A DNA stretch of 64,000 nucleotides, from contig NZ_CP126251.1 of assembly GCF_003234115.2 (NCBI RefSeq), positions 806,001 to 870,000 of the forward strand, given 5' to 3'. The stretch is from Curtobacterium sp. MCPF17_002. GTDB taxonomy: Bacteria > Actinomycetota > Actinomycetes > Actinomycetales > Microbacteriaceae. Position 1 is the first letter of the stretch. Each line of letters starts with the position of its first letter. Under the pieces are notes generated by a model. It saw only the letters and a program-made list of their open reading frames with translations, made no database searches and had not been told where the DNA came from. Below are positions 16,302 through 24,860 of this stretch, one piece after another. Position numbers and translations under genes: made by a program.

Positions 16302-17036
16302 ATGGCGAAGAAAGAAGAGCACGACGGCCACGACCGGTTCGACGACCTCACCAGCGCGCTCGACGACGTCCTCGACCCGTCGCTCGACGTCCTCGACGCG
16401 ATGGACCGCGTCATCGATGCGTGCGTCCGCTTCACGTCGGCGACCGAGGCGGGCATCGTCCTCGCCGACGCCGACAGCACCCTGCACGTGATCGCGTCGA
16501 CGAGCGAACGGAGCAGTGACGCGGAAGAGGCGCAGCTCGGCACGAACGAGGGGTCGTGCCTCGACTGCTACCGCTCCGGGAAGACGATCGACGTGCCCGA
16601 CGTCACGACCCACGCGGACGTCTGGCCGACGTTCGCGCAGACGATGCGTGACCGTGGCCTCACAGGGACGTTCGCGGAGCCCATCCGCCTGCGTGCGGCG
16701 ACCATCGGGTCGCTCTGCATCTTCGCGGACCACGACCGCGGGCACGACGACCGCGACGTGGTGCTCCTCCAGCTCCTCGCCGACGCCGCCTCGGCCGCGC
16801 TGGCCCGTCAGCGCGGCGCCGGTCCGCTCCGCACCCTCGACGAGCAGGTGGCGGACGCGATCGAGGCCCGGGTGACGGTGGAGCAGGCCAAGGGTGCGCT
16901 CGCGCACCGTCGTGGTGTCCGGATCGACGAGGCCTTCCAGCTGATCCGGCGGGCCGGTCAGGGGGCGGGGCGCGGCCTGCGGGAGGTCGCCGAGGACATC
17001 GTCCGTGGCGGCGCCGATCTCACGAGCGTCGACTGA
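16302..17036 (+). CDS. GAF-ANTAR domain protein (putative RNA-binding antiterminator)
   Basis: Residues about 30-165 form a GAF-like sensor domain (RVIDACVRFTSATEAGIVLAD; GSCLDCYRSGKTIDVPDV; IGSLCIFADHD). The C-terminal 60 residues are an ANTAR three-helix domain (ARVTVEQAKGALAHRRGVRIDEAFQLIRR). ANTAR domains bind paired RNA hairpins and prevent termination, so this is a ligand- or redox-responsive antiterminator; Cys residues in the GAF domain are worth noting. The ATG lies 6 nt after the -10-like TACGGT (16290-16295), with no ribosome site. RNA targets are unknown. Confidence 0.85.
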   Translation: MAKKEEHDGHDRFDDLTSALDDVLDPSLDVLDAMDRVIDACVRFTSATEAGIVLADADSTLHVIASTSERSSDAEEAQLGTNEGSCLDCYRSGKTIDVPDVTTHADVWPTFAQTMRDRGLTGTFAEPIRLRAATIGSLCIFADHDRGHDDRDVVLLQLLADAASAALARQRGAGPLRTLDEQVADAIEARVTVEQAKGALAHRRGVRIDEAFQLIRRAGQGAGRGLREVAEDIVRGGADLTSVD

Positions 17037-17052
17037 CGCGCCGACTGCGCCG

Positions 17053-17856
17053 TCAGAGGATGCCGGTGAGGACACCGCCGTCGGCCCGGAGCGCGGCGCC
17101 GTTCGTGGCCGAGGCCAGCGGACTCACCAGGTAGCTGACGAGGCTCGCGATCTCGACGGGCTCGATGAACCGCTCGAGCAACGTCGTGCGGTTCTGGCCG
17201 ATCACCGCCGCCCGCAGGGCGTCCACCGGCAGGCCCTGCGACGCGGCCAGGGACTCGACCGTCGCCGCGACGCCGTCCGACCAGGTCGGGCCGCCGAGGA
17301 CGGTGTTGACCGTCACGGCGGTACCGCGCGTGCGCTTCGCCAGACCGTTCGCGAGCGCGAGCTGCGCGGCCTTCGTGACCCCGTAGTGCACCATGTCGGC
17401 CGGCACGTCGACGCCGGACTCGCTGCTGACGAAGACGATCCGTCCCCAGCCGCGCTCCAGCATCCGGGGGAGGAGGTGCCGCGACAGCCTGACCCCGCTC
17501 ATGAGGTTGACGTCGAGGTACCGTGCCCAGTCCTCGTCGGTGATCGACTCGACTTCGGCGAGGCCGAACAGCCCGACGTTGTTCACCAGGACGTCGACCT
17601 CGTACCCGTCCGCGTCGAGGCGGGCGAGGAGCCGCTCGACCTCGTCAGCGGACCCGAAGTCGGCCGCGATGCCCGACACGTCCGAGCCGGGGTGCTCGCT
17701 GCGGAGTCGTCCGACCGCGGTCTCGACGCGAGCGGTGTCCCGGCCGTTCAGCACCACCCGGACGCCCTCGGACGCCAGCGACGCCGCGATGGCGTACCCG
17801 ATGCCCTGCGTCGATCCGCTGACGAACGCCGTTCTGCCCTGCAGTCCCAGATCCAT
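17053..17856 (-). CDS. Short-chain dehydrogenase/reductase (SDR)
   Basis: This 267-residue classical SDR shows the cofactor motif GSTQGIGYAIA, the NNVG stabilising motif, the catalytic Ser in VFVSSESG, and the YGVTK pair (Tyr and Lys of YxxxK). It would be a soluble NAD(P)-dependent oxidoreductase; the substrate cannot be told. It is divergent from the MarR gene at 17946, and two identical operators lie between them. ATG 17856 follows CAGGAG. Its 3' end faces the GAF-ANTAR gene. Confidence 0.92.
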   Translation of the reverse strand: MDLGLQGRTAFVSGSTQGIGYAIAASLASEGVRVVLNGRDTARVETAVGRLRSEHPGSDVSGIAADFGSADEVERLLARLDADGYEVDVLVNNVGLFGLAEVESITDEDWARYLDVNLMSGVRLSRHLLPRMLERGWGRIVFVSSESGVDVPADMVHYGVTKAAQLALANGLAKRTRGTAVTVNTVLGGPTWSDGVAATVESLAASQGLPVDALRAAVIGQNRTTLLERFIEPVEIASLVSYLVSPLASATNGAALRADGGVLTGIL

Positions 17857-17877
17857 GGCCGCTCCTGTTCGTGTTTC

Positions 17878-17925
17878 ACTTGCTCAGGCAAGTCACCGTA
17901 CGGGAAGTCACTTGCCCAGGCAAGT
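17878..17925. promoter_or_regulatory. Two MarR-type operators, ACTTGC-4-GCAAGT
   Basis: ACTTGCTCAGGCAAGT (17878-17893) and ACTTGCCCAGGCAAGT (17910-17925) are 16-bp palindromic sites differing at one central base, 32 bp apart centre to centre. They fill the gap between the divergent SDR and MarR genes. TTGCCC (17912-17917) within the second site and TAGCCT (17934-17939) form the MarR promoter, with the ATG 6 nt after the -10 box. This is strong evidence for autoregulation and control of the SDR gene by the MarR protein. Confidence 0.88.
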
Positions 17926-17945
17926 CGCCCTGCTAGCCTCCACCC

Positions 17946-18449
17946 ATGCCGAACCAGGACGAACCCGCCGGACTGACCGACGAGGAGCTCGAGGTCTGGG
18001 CTGCCCTGGCGACCCTGATCGAGCGGCTCCCGACGGCCCTCGACGCCCAGCTCCAGCGGGACAGCGGTCTGACGCACTTCGAGCACGGGGTGTTGTTCGC
18101 CCTCGACGGCGCACCCGAGCGGACCCTGCGGATGAGCACCCTCGCCGGGTACGCGAGCTGCACCCTGTCGCGGCTGTCCCGCGCCGTGACCCGACTCGAA
18201 TCGAAGGGGTGGGTGCGCCGCGTCGTCGATCCGGGCGACGGCCGCTTCACCCTGGCCGTCCTCACCGACGCCGGTCACGAGCAGGTCGAGCAGTCCACGC
18301 CCGGTCACCAGGCCCTCGTCCGCCGGGTCGTCTTCGATGCGCTCACCGCGGCGCAGGTCCGTCAGCTCGGCGCCGTCAGCCGGCGCATCGCCGAGGCGGT
18401 CAGTGACACGCCGGTGTGGACGCCGTCCAGCCGGCGACCTGGGCGGTGA
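17946..18449 (+). CDS. MarR-family transcriptional regulator
   Basis: The 167-residue protein carries a MarR winged helix (LRMSTLAGYASCTLSRLSRAVTRLESKGWVRR, then DPGDGRFTLAVLTDAG). It is divergent from the SDR gene at 17053 across the twin operators at 17878-17925. The start is leaderless in form, with TAGCCT 6 nt before the ATG. Cys in the recognition-helix region might respond to oxidants, but this is speculative. Confidence 0.9.
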   Translation: MPNQDEPAGLTDEELEVWAALATLIERLPTALDAQLQRDSGLTHFEHGVLFALDGAPERTLRMSTLAGYASCTLSRLSRAVTRLESKGWVRRVVDPGDGRFTLAVLTDAGHEQVEQSTPGHQALVRRVVFDALTAAQVRQLGAVSRRIAEAVSDTPVWTPSSRRPGR

Positions 18450-18468
18450 GCCGTCTCGCGGTGACCCC

Positions 18469-18497
18469 TTGCTTCCCTACCGGTCGTTAGGTAGATT
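18469..18497 (+). promoter_or_regulatory. Leaderless promoter with TetR-type operator
   Basis: TTGCTT (18469-18474) and TAGATT (18492-18497) are 17 bp apart, and CTACC (18477-18481) and GGTAG (18490-18494) form inverted arms within and overlapping the -10. The GTG of the TetR gene lies 6 nt after the -10 box. The -10 and start region TAGATTGGTCG is identical to that of the MarR gene at 14460. Confidence 0.75.
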
Positions 18498-18503
18498 GGT
18501 CGT

Positions 18504-19109
18504 GTGGACACCGACGCACCAGACCGAGGCACCAGGCGCACCGGAGCGGAGACACGACGCCGCGCCCAGCAGATCGCACTCGAGCTGTTCACCGAGCACG
18601 GGTACGAGGCGACCTCGCTCCGCCGGATCGCGGACGTGCTCGGCATCAACAAGGCGTCGTTGTACTACCACTTCCCGTCGAAGGAGGCGATCCTGCGATC
18701 GCTGTTCGACGAGCGCGGAGCCGAGGCCGACGAGCTCGTGGAGTGGCTCCGCACGCAGGACCGCACCCCGGAGCTGCTGGAGACCGCGGTCCTGCGTTGG
18801 GTGGGGTCGTTCTCGGCGGACAAGCTGCGCGGGATCCGGTTCATGGCGGCCAACCCCCTCGTCGTCCAGGGCCTCGCCGCTGCCGGCGCGGACCGGATCG
18901 GGTCGCCGCTGAACACCTTCGTCGACGAACTGACGGAGCTGCTTCCCCGGCCGACGGCGGAGAACGCCCTGCTGCTGCGGATGTCGGTGCTCAGCATCAA
19001 CGCGGCCGTCCAGGCCGCAGCCGGTCACGGTGACCCGGACGAGTCCGTCATCACGGCCGCCGGGCGCGCTGCCCGGGCCCTCCTCCGCGAGATCGGACAG
19101 CCGGCGTGA
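18504..19109 (+). CDS. TetR-family transcriptional regulator
   Basis: Residues about 10-60 form the TetR DNA-binding domain (QQIALELFTEHGYEATSLRRIADVLGINKASLYYHFPSKEAIL). The remaining helical domain should bind an unknown ligand. The 201-residue length is usual. The leaderless GTG start, operator in the promoter and 4-nt overlap with the membrane-protein gene at 19106 suggest an autoregulated pair. Confidence 0.92.
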   Translation: MDTDAPDRGTRRTGAETRRRAQQIALELFTEHGYEATSLRRIADVLGINKASLYYHFPSKEAILRSLFDERGAEADELVEWLRTQDRTPELLETAVLRWVGSFSADKLRGIRFMAANPLVVQGLAAAGADRIGSPLNTFVDELTELLPRPTAENALLLRMSVLSINAAVQAAAGHGDPDESVITAAGRAARALLREIGQPA

Positions 19110-19561
19110 ACACCCTCCTGATCGTGCAGCTCGTCCTCATCGGGCTCCTCGCGGGTGAGGAGTTCATCGTTCGCTGGGGCATCCAGCCGGCGTTGTCGTC
19201 CCTGCCGGACGACGCGCACGTCCGCGCCCGGATCGCACTCGTGCAGCGCCTCAAGGTGGTGGTGCCGGTGCTGATGATCCCGACCGTCGCCGCGTCGGTC
19301 GCCGTCCTCGTCGTCGCGGGGAACGCGGCCGGGCTCCCGCTCCGCATCGCCGGAGCGGCGGCCCTGGTGGTGTTCGTGCTCGCCTCGTTCCTCGGGACCG
19401 TGCCGATCAACATGGGGGTCAACGACTGGGACCCCCGGCGGCCGCCTGCGGACTGGCGCGCCGTCGTCACGCGCTGGGAGCGCATCGACGTGCTCCGTTC
19501 GACGGCGGCCGGTGTGTCCTTCGTCCTGTTCGTCGTCGCCCTGGTCGCGCAGCTCGGCTGA
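19106..19561 (+). CDS. Four-span membrane protein, DUF1772/anthrone-oxygenase-like
   Basis: This 151-residue protein has four hydrophobic segments and the pattern seen in DUF1772-type proteins: an N-terminal span with LAGEEFIVRWGIQPAL, a central span pair, and PINMGVNDWDPRRPP before the last span. Its function is not established for bacterial members. GTG 19106 overlaps the TetR stop by 4 nt, so it is co-expressed with and probably controlled by that repressor. Confidence 0.75.
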   Translation: MNTLLIVQLVLIGLLAGEEFIVRWGIQPALSSLPDDAHVRARIALVQRLKVVVPVLMIPTVAASVAVLVVAGNAAGLPLRIAGAAALVVFVLASFLGTVPINMGVNDWDPRRPPADWRAVVTRWERIDVLRSTAAGVSFVLFVVALVAQLG

Positions 19562-19630
19562 CGACGCGGCGTCCTGCGGACGTTCGGTGCGCGACCAGCG
19601 CCCGCCGTGCCCGGAACGGTCCACCATCGC

Positions 19631-19668
19631 ACTGGAGGCGCGGGGCGGGCCCGCACCGTGCCTCCAGT
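19631..19668. repeat. CTGGAGGC-family inverted element
   Basis: ACTGGAGGC (19631-19639) pairs with GCCTCCAGT (19660-19668) around a GC-rich loop. It lies 70 bp after the stop of the membrane-protein gene, between converging genes, and may serve as a terminator. It belongs to the dispersed family described in the findings. Confidence 0.8.
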
Positions 19669-19721
19669 CCGTCAGCCGGTCGCGTCAGCCGTCCGGTCCG
19701 TCGTCGTCGTCCGTGATCCGG

Positions 19722-19871
19722 TCAGGACTGCAGTCGCTGCAGACACTGCACGCACATCGGCCACCCGTGCGTGCCGCGGACCCGCTTGCAGCCCTCCGGG
19801 AGGTCCTTGCAGTCGTCGAACACGTGGTGGACGCCTGGCGTCGCATCCGCGTGGAACGGTCGCACCTGCAT
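19722..19871 (-). CDS. Small four-cysteine protein (49 residues), putative zinc-binding
   Basis: An ATG at 19871 follows GGAGGAGCGTCG and opens 49 codons to a TGA at 19722. Cysteines lie at residues 21, 28, 40 and 43 (CKDLPEGC, then CVQC), a CX6C-X11-CX2C layout that could hold a metal. A His-rich stretch (GVHHVF) precedes them. I do not recognise a named family. It is the only gene in the stretch 19562-20029; the rest holds the inverted element at 19631 and no other feature. Confidence 0.62.
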   Translation of the reverse strand: MQVRPFHADATPGVHHVFDDCKDLPEGCKRVRGTHGWPMCVQCLQRLQS

Positions 19872-20029
19872 CGACGCTCCTCCCACCGAGGTCGGGTTCT
19901 CCGACGAACTCGACCACCCCTGCCTACCCGGTGGACCTGGGACCCGCCGCGGTTCGGTCCCGGTTGCGCGGCGCGGGCTGGTCGACGCCGGGCATGGTGC
20001 CGGAGCACGGTCCGTCGCTAGCATTCGGC

Positions 20030-20848
20030 ATGGCCACGCAGAGCCCGCTCGGAGCGTACCTCCGGGCACGTCGCAGCCTCACCTCGCCCGGGGACGTCGG
20101 CATCACGGTCGGCGGACAGGTCCGGCGGGTCATCGGGCTGCGCCGTGAGGAGGTCGCGATCCTGGCCGGCATCAGCACGGAGTACTACCTCCGGCTGGAG
20201 CAGGGGCGGGAGACGCGACCGTCGGACCAGGTCATCGACGCGCTGGCGCGGGCGCTCCTGCTGGGCGAGGCCGCACGCGAGTACCTCCACGAGCTCGCAC
20301 GGCCCACGAAGGCCGTCGACGAGGTCCGGCACGACGACGTGGACGACGGTGTGCGCTGGCTCATCGAGTCGTGGCCCCGGACCGCCGCGGTGGTGCACAA
20401 CCGGTACCTCGACGTCCTCGCGGCGAACGCGCTCGCCGGGGCACTCAACCCCAGCTACCGGATCGGGGTCAACAACCTGGTGTCGCTGCTGACCGACCAC
20501 GACGAACGGGCGCTCCACGAGGGATGGGAGGGGCTCTGCGGGAGGACCGCGGCGCTCGTCCGGTCGATGTTCGGTCAGCGACCGGACGACGCGCGGCTCG
20601 CCGACCTGGTGGCGGAGCTCTCCGCGCGGAACGCGTACTTCCGGGACGCCTGGCAGCGCAACGACGTCACGAGTTCGTCCACCGGCGTGCACGTCCTCGG
20701 TCACCCACGGGTCGGCCGTCTCGTCCTGCACTACGCGCGGCTCCCGCTCCCGGGAACGGACGGCCACAGCATCTGGCTCTACCACGCGGAGCCCGGCACA
20801 CCGAGTGTGACCGCCCTCGAACGCCTCGGCAGGACCGCTCCCTCGTAG
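20030..20848 (+). CDS. XRE-family regulator with MmyB-like ligand domain
   Basis: The 272-residue protein has an N-terminal helix-turn-helix (GLRREEVAILAGISTEYYLRLEQGR; about residues 35-65) and a C-terminal PAS-like domain of the MmyB type (NRYLDVLAANALAGAL through FRDAWQRNDV). Such proteins often sit next to and control an SDR gene, as here (SDR at 20935). ATG 20030 follows TAGCAT (20019-20024) by 5 nt without a ribosome site. A longer frame reaches back to 19607 but has no family similarity there. Confidence 0.9.
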   Translation: MATQSPLGAYLRARRSLTSPGDVGITVGGQVRRVIGLRREEVAILAGISTEYYLRLEQGRETRPSDQVIDALARALLLGEAAREYLHELARPTKAVDEVRHDDVDDGVRWLIESWPRTAAVVHNRYLDVLAANALAGALNPSYRIGVNNLVSLLTDHDERALHEGWEGLCGRTAALVRSMFGQRPDDARLADLVAELSARNAYFRDAWQRNDVTSSSTGVHVLGHPRVGRLVLHYARLPLPGTDGHSIWLYHAEPGTPSVTALERLGRTAPS

Positions 20849-20934
20849 GACCTCGTGCCCGTGGTGGACCTCGTGCTCCTCCCTGGTAGCAGCGGGGACA
20901 GGCAGGACGGCCCCGATCGCCCTACCGTCGCGAC

Positions 20935-21729
20935 ATGGACCTCCACCTCACCGACAAGGTCGTCGTCGTCACCGGTGCGAGCAAGGGCATCGGACTCGCG
21001 ATCACCGAGGCGCTCGTCGCCGAGGGGGCGCGCGTCGTCGCCGGTGCCCGCAGCATCACCGACGAGCTGGTCGCACTGTCCGACTCCGGTCAGGTGCTCG
21101 CCGTCCCCGTCGACCTCTCGACCCCGGACGGGCCGGCCGAGCTGGTCGCACGGAGCGAGCACTTCGGTGGGCTGGACGTCCTCGTCAACAACGTCGGAGC
21201 GGTCACGCCACGAACGGACGGGTTCCTCGCGGTCGGTGACGACGAGTGGGCGCGGACGCTCGAGCTCAGCCTCATGGCGACCGTGCGGACCACCCGCGCC
21301 GCCATCCCGCTGCTGCTCGAACGGGGACGGGGGAACGTCGTCACGATCGCGTCCGTCAACGCCTTCCTGCCCGATCCCGGCGTCATCGACTACTCGGCGA
21401 CGAAGGCTGCGGTCTGGAACCTCTCGAAGTCCCTCTCGAAGGAGTACGGCCCGCAGGGCATCCGGTTCAACACGATCAGTCCCGGGCCGGTGTCGACACC
21501 GCTCTGGCTCGGCGAGGGCGGGGTCGCGGCGACCGTGGCCGCCGCGACGGGGGTCTCACCGGAGGTGGCGCGGGAACGCATCATCGCCGAGGGAGGTGGC
21601 TTCTCCACCGGACGCTTCACCGAACCGGCCGAGGTCGCCGACCTCGTCGTCCTGCTCGCCAGCGATCGAGCCGGCAACGTGACCGGCGCCGACTTCCTCA
21701 TCGACGGCGGCCTGACCAAAGACCTGTGA
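20935..21729 (+). CDS. Short-chain dehydrogenase/reductase (SDR)
   Basis: This classical SDR of 264 residues shows TGASKGIGLAI, NNVGA, Ser in TIASVNAF and YSATK, with the common C-terminal FLIDGGLTKDL. It is a cytosolic NAD(P)H-dependent oxidoreductase of unknown substrate. TACCGT (20923-20928) lies 6 nt before the ATG. The XRE regulator is directly upstream, and a hydrolase and an MFS exporter follow on the same strand with gaps of 46 and 19 bp, so 20935-24068 may be one unit. Confidence 0.92.
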   Translation: MDLHLTDKVVVVTGASKGIGLAITEALVAEGARVVAGARSITDELVALSDSGQVLAVPVDLSTPDGPAELVARSEHFGGLDVLVNNVGAVTPRTDGFLAVGDDEWARTLELSLMATVRTTRAAIPLLLERGRGNVVTIASVNAFLPDPGVIDYSATKAAVWNLSKSLSKEYGPQGIRFNTISPGPVSTPLWLGEGGVAATVAAATGVSPEVARERIIAEGGGFSTGRFTEPAEVADLVVLLASDRAGNVTGADFLIDGGLTKDL

Positions 21730-21775
21730 CCGCCCGGCGGACCTCGCACGGGCGGCTCCACCCGAAGGAGCAACC

Positions 21776-22603
21776 ATGTCGAAACCCCCGGTCGTGTTCA
21801 TCCACGGCCTCTGGATCCACTCGTCCGCCTGGCAGCCGTGGATCGACCTGTTCGCCGAGCACGGCTACGAAGCGATCGCGCCCGGGTGGCCCGGCGACTC
21901 GGACACGGTCGAGGCGACCCGTGACGACCCGGACCGACTCGACGACGTCGGGATCGAGCAGATCTGCCGGCACTACGCCGACCTGATCGACGGGCTCGAC
22001 GCGAAGCCGATCGTGGTCGGGCACTCCTTCGGAGGCCTCATCGCCCAGGAGCTCCTCGCCAACGGCTACGCCGTCGCCGGTGTCGCGATCGACCCGGCAC
22101 CGATCAAGGGCGTGAAGATCCTGCCGTTCTCCCAACTCCGATCCGGGTTCCCCGCGCTCGGCAACCCGAAGAACAAGCGACGGACGGTCTCCCTGACGGC
22201 CAGTCAGTTCCGGTACGCCTTCGGCAACGCCATCAGCGCCGAGGAGTCCGACGCCCTGCACGCCGCATGGACCATCCCCGGGCCGGGACGACCGCTGTTC
22301 GAGGACGCTTCTGCGAACTTCACGCGCAACTCCCCGGCGACGGTCGACACGCACGCGGCGCCGCGCGGCCCGCTGCTGCTGACGTCGGGCAGCGAGGACC
22401 ACACGGTCCCCAGGTCGGTGACCCTCGCCGTGCACCGCCTGTACAGCGACAACACCGCTGCCGTCACCGAGTACCGGGAGTTCGAGGGTCGAGGCCACTC
22501 GCTCACCATCGACAACGGATGGCGGACCGTCGCAGACGCCACACTCGACTGGCTGACGACGCAGCGCCTGGAGGGCGCCGACGACCAGCTCACGGCGCCG
22601 TAG
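21776..22603 (+). CDS. Alpha/beta-fold hydrolase
   Basis: This 275-residue protein has the alpha/beta hydrolase landmarks: oxyanion region FIHGLWIHSSAW, nucleophile elbow GHSFGG (Ser), a late acid in SGSEDHTVP and the catalytic His in RGHSLTID. It has no signal peptide. Substrate is unknown; non-heme haloperoxidase/esterase-type relatives are likely. GGAG precedes the ATG at 21776. It may act with the SDR on a toxic ester or ketone. Confidence 0.88.
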   Translation: MSKPPVVFIHGLWIHSSAWQPWIDLFAEHGYEAIAPGWPGDSDTVEATRDDPDRLDDVGIEQICRHYADLIDGLDAKPIVVGHSFGGLIAQELLANGYAVAGVAIDPAPIKGVKILPFSQLRSGFPALGNPKNKRRTVSLTASQFRYAFGNAISAEESDALHAAWTIPGPGRPLFEDASANFTRNSPATVDTHAAPRGPLLLTSGSEDHTVPRSVTLAVHRLYSDNTAAVTEYREFEGRGHSLTIDNGWRTVADATLDWLTTQRLEGADDQLTAP

Positions 22604-22622
22604 CCCTGCGGACGGGTCCAGC

Positions 22623-24068
22623 GTGCCCAGTCGTGGGACGACCCTCGCCGTCGCGATCCTCGCCTCGTTCGTCGCGTTCCTCGACGGCTCCGTCGTCAAC
22701 GTCGCGTTGCCGGCGATCGCCGACGAGCTCGGCGGACAGGTCCGGACCCAGCAGTGGGTGCTCGACGCGTACCTCCTCGCCCTCGGCGCCCTGATCCTGC
22801 TGACCGGTTCGCTCGCCGACACCTTCGGCAGGATCCGGGTCCTGCGGGTCGGGCTCGGTCTGTTCGGGCTGGCGTCGATCGCGTGCGCGGTCGCTCCGAC
22901 GGCGGGACTCCTCATCGCAGCGAGGGTGGCGCAGGGGGTCGGTGCCGCCCTCCTCGTCCCCAGCTCGTTGGCACTCATCACCGCTGCGTTCCCCACGGCG
23001 ACCCGGGGACGCGCGATCGGGACGTGGACGGCGTGGACGAGCACCGCATTCGTCGTCGGACCGCTCCTGGGCGGTGTGCTCGTCGACCTCGTCGGGTGGC
23101 GGTCCGTGTTCGCCGTCAACGTGATCCCGATCGCCGTCACCGTGGCGTTGCTCGGCCGATCGCGCGATCGAGCGCGAGTGGTCGGGGCGCCGAGGATCGA
23201 CGTCCTCGGTGCGGTCCTGGTCGCGGTCGGCCTGGCAGCGGCCGCCTTCGGCCTCATCGAGCAGCAGGAGTCCGGCTGGGCCAGTCCGGTCGTGCTCGTC
23301 TCCCTGGCGTCGGGGGCCATCGCCCTGACGGCGTTCCTCGCGTGGGAGCGGCGTGCTCCGGAACCGCTGCTGCCGCTCACCCTCTTCCGGATCGGGGACT
23401 TCCGGAACGGGAACCTCGCGACGGCGGCCATCTACGGCGGAGTGTCCCTCGGGCTCCTGGTCGTCGTGCTCTTCCTCCAGGAGGTCGCGGGGTACCCGGC
23501 GACGCTCGCGGGTCTGGCGACGTTGCCGATCGCGCTGACGTCCCTGCTCCTCGCGCGCTCGATCGGTGCGCTCGCCGGGCGCCTCGGTTCCCGCGTGTTC
23601 GTGGCGGTCGGCTGCACGATCTCGGCCGGCGGGTTCCTGCTCATGCTGACGGCTCGGCCGCCCGTCGACTTCGCCTGGCAACTGCTGCCCGGTCTGCTCG
23701 TCTACGGTGTCGGGCTGGCGACGACGGTCGCGCCGCTGACGACCGCGGTGCTCGCGTCCGTGCCGTCCGACCGCGCCGGCGTCGCCTCGGCGGTCAACAA
23801 CGCCGTGGCACGGATCGCCGGGCTCGTCGCGATCGCGTTCCTCAGCACCGTCGTGGGGCCGGAGATCGACACGGTCGGCTTCCACCGAGCGCTCGTGGTG
23901 ACCGCCTGCCTGTTCGTGTGCGGTGCACTGGTGGCCGGTTTCGGCCTCGGCGGCCGGACTGTCGGCACGGCATCGATCCCGGCTGCTGCGGCAGCGAACT
24001 GCAACGACCGTGCCGTGCCCGCCGGGGTCGGAGCGGGCCGTCCGTCGGCCGCGGGCGAGTCGGCATGA
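22623..24068 (+). CDS. MFS drug-efflux transporter (EmrB/QacA, DHA2 type)
   Basis: The 481-residue protein has many hydrophobic spans (probably 14) and DHA2 signatures: FLDGSVVNVALPAIADELG in span 1, GSLADTFGR in the loop after span 2, and FPTATRGRAIGTWTA in motif-C-like context. It would export drugs or toxic compounds using proton motive force. A GTG start 19 bp after the hydrolase stop suggests co-expression. It converges with the gene at 24139; the 70-bp gap has no clear terminator. Confidence 0.9.
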   Translation: MPSRGTTLAVAILASFVAFLDGSVVNVALPAIADELGGQVRTQQWVLDAYLLALGALILLTGSLADTFGRIRVLRVGLGLFGLASIACAVAPTAGLLIAARVAQGVGAALLVPSSLALITAAFPTATRGRAIGTWTAWTSTAFVVGPLLGGVLVDLVGWRSVFAVNVIPIAVTVALLGRSRDRARVVGAPRIDVLGAVLVAVGLAAAAFGLIEQQESGWASPVVLVSLASGAIALTAFLAWERRAPEPLLPLTLFRIGDFRNGNLATAAIYGGVSLGLLVVVLFLQEVAGYPATLAGLATLPIALTSLLLARSIGALAGRLGSRVFVAVGCTISAGGFLLMLTARPPVDFAWQLLPGLLVYGVGLATTVAPLTTAVLASVPSDRAGVASAVNNAVARIAGLVAIAFLSTVVGPEIDTVGFHRALVVTACLFVCGALVAGFGLGGRTVGTASIPAAAAANCNDRAVPAGVGAGRPSAAGESA

Positions 24069-24138
24069 GCGTCCGCAGAGGACAGATCCCCAGAACCGGC
24101 ACGGACCCACGTGTTGCGGGCCCCGGAGGTGTCGCTGC

Positions 24139-24792
24139 TCAGCGCGACCGTCGGTAGGTACTGCCGTCGCAGGTGTGCACGGCCGAGTCGTCCGTGAGCG
24201 ACCGGAGATTGTAGGCCGCGCAGTCGACGAACGTCCCGATGCTGATCTTCGACGCCGACCGGTGGAGCTCGCCCTTCGACGGTCCGTCCGAGCCGATGCC
24301 GGCGCGGTGGACCATCCAGTCGACGTCCTGCGCCTCCTCGTCGAGGTAGCGCATGACCGCCTCGTTGTCCTCGTGCTGCCCGACGTGGCTGCGGGCGACC
24401 GTGCCGCGGATCAGCCGGAGCACGGGCGAGAGTCGCTTCCCCGGCGCCGCGCTCAGTCCGCCCGCCTGGTACAGGAACCGCCGGGTCCCGCTGCGGCGCA
24501 TCGCCGGGACGAGCGACCGGACGAGCGTCGTGTTCACCTGGCGTGTGCGCTGGGCCGCGGCGTCGCCGAGCATGGCGACCACCCCATCGACACCGTCGAG
24601 GAGCGCGTCGAGGTCGAGGTCGTCCGTGACCGAGCCCTGCACGATCTCGAGTTCGTCGTGCCGGACCGCCAGCTTGGCGGGCGTCCGCACGAGCGCCCGG
24701 ACGTGGTGTCCCGCGTCGAGCGCGAGCCGAGTGAAGTGCCGTCCGGTCTGTCCGGTACTGCCGAACACGAGCAGGTTCTGTTGCGTCGCCAT
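24139..24792 (-). CDS. NAD(P)-binding atypical SDR (NmrA-like)
   Basis: This 217-residue protein has an atypical-SDR cofactor motif FGSTGQTGRHF, then RALVRTPAK, and lacks the YxxxK catalytic pair. This suits the NAD(P)H-binding family that often lacks dehydrogenase activity or acts as a redox sensor. ATG 24792 lies after TGAGGAC. The longer frame upstream is not supported. It is the last gene before the xylan and xylose block and shows no functional link to it. Confidence 0.85.
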   Translation of the reverse strand: MATQQNLLVFGSTGQTGRHFTRLALDAGHHVRALVRTPAKLAVRHDELEIVQGSVTDDLDLDALLDGVDGVVAMLGDAAAQRTRQVNTTLVRSLVPAMRRSGTRRFLYQAGGLSAAPGKRLSPVLRLIRGTVARSHVGQHEDNEAVMRYLDEEAQDVDWMVHRAGIGSDGPSKGELHRSASKISIGTFVDCAAYNLRSLTDDSAVHTCDGSTYRRSR

Positions 24793-24860
24793 GTCCTCAC
24801 ACTCAACACCGCCGGGCAGGCAGCCGTGGTCTCGACGTGGTGATCGAGCCGACGGAGCGT

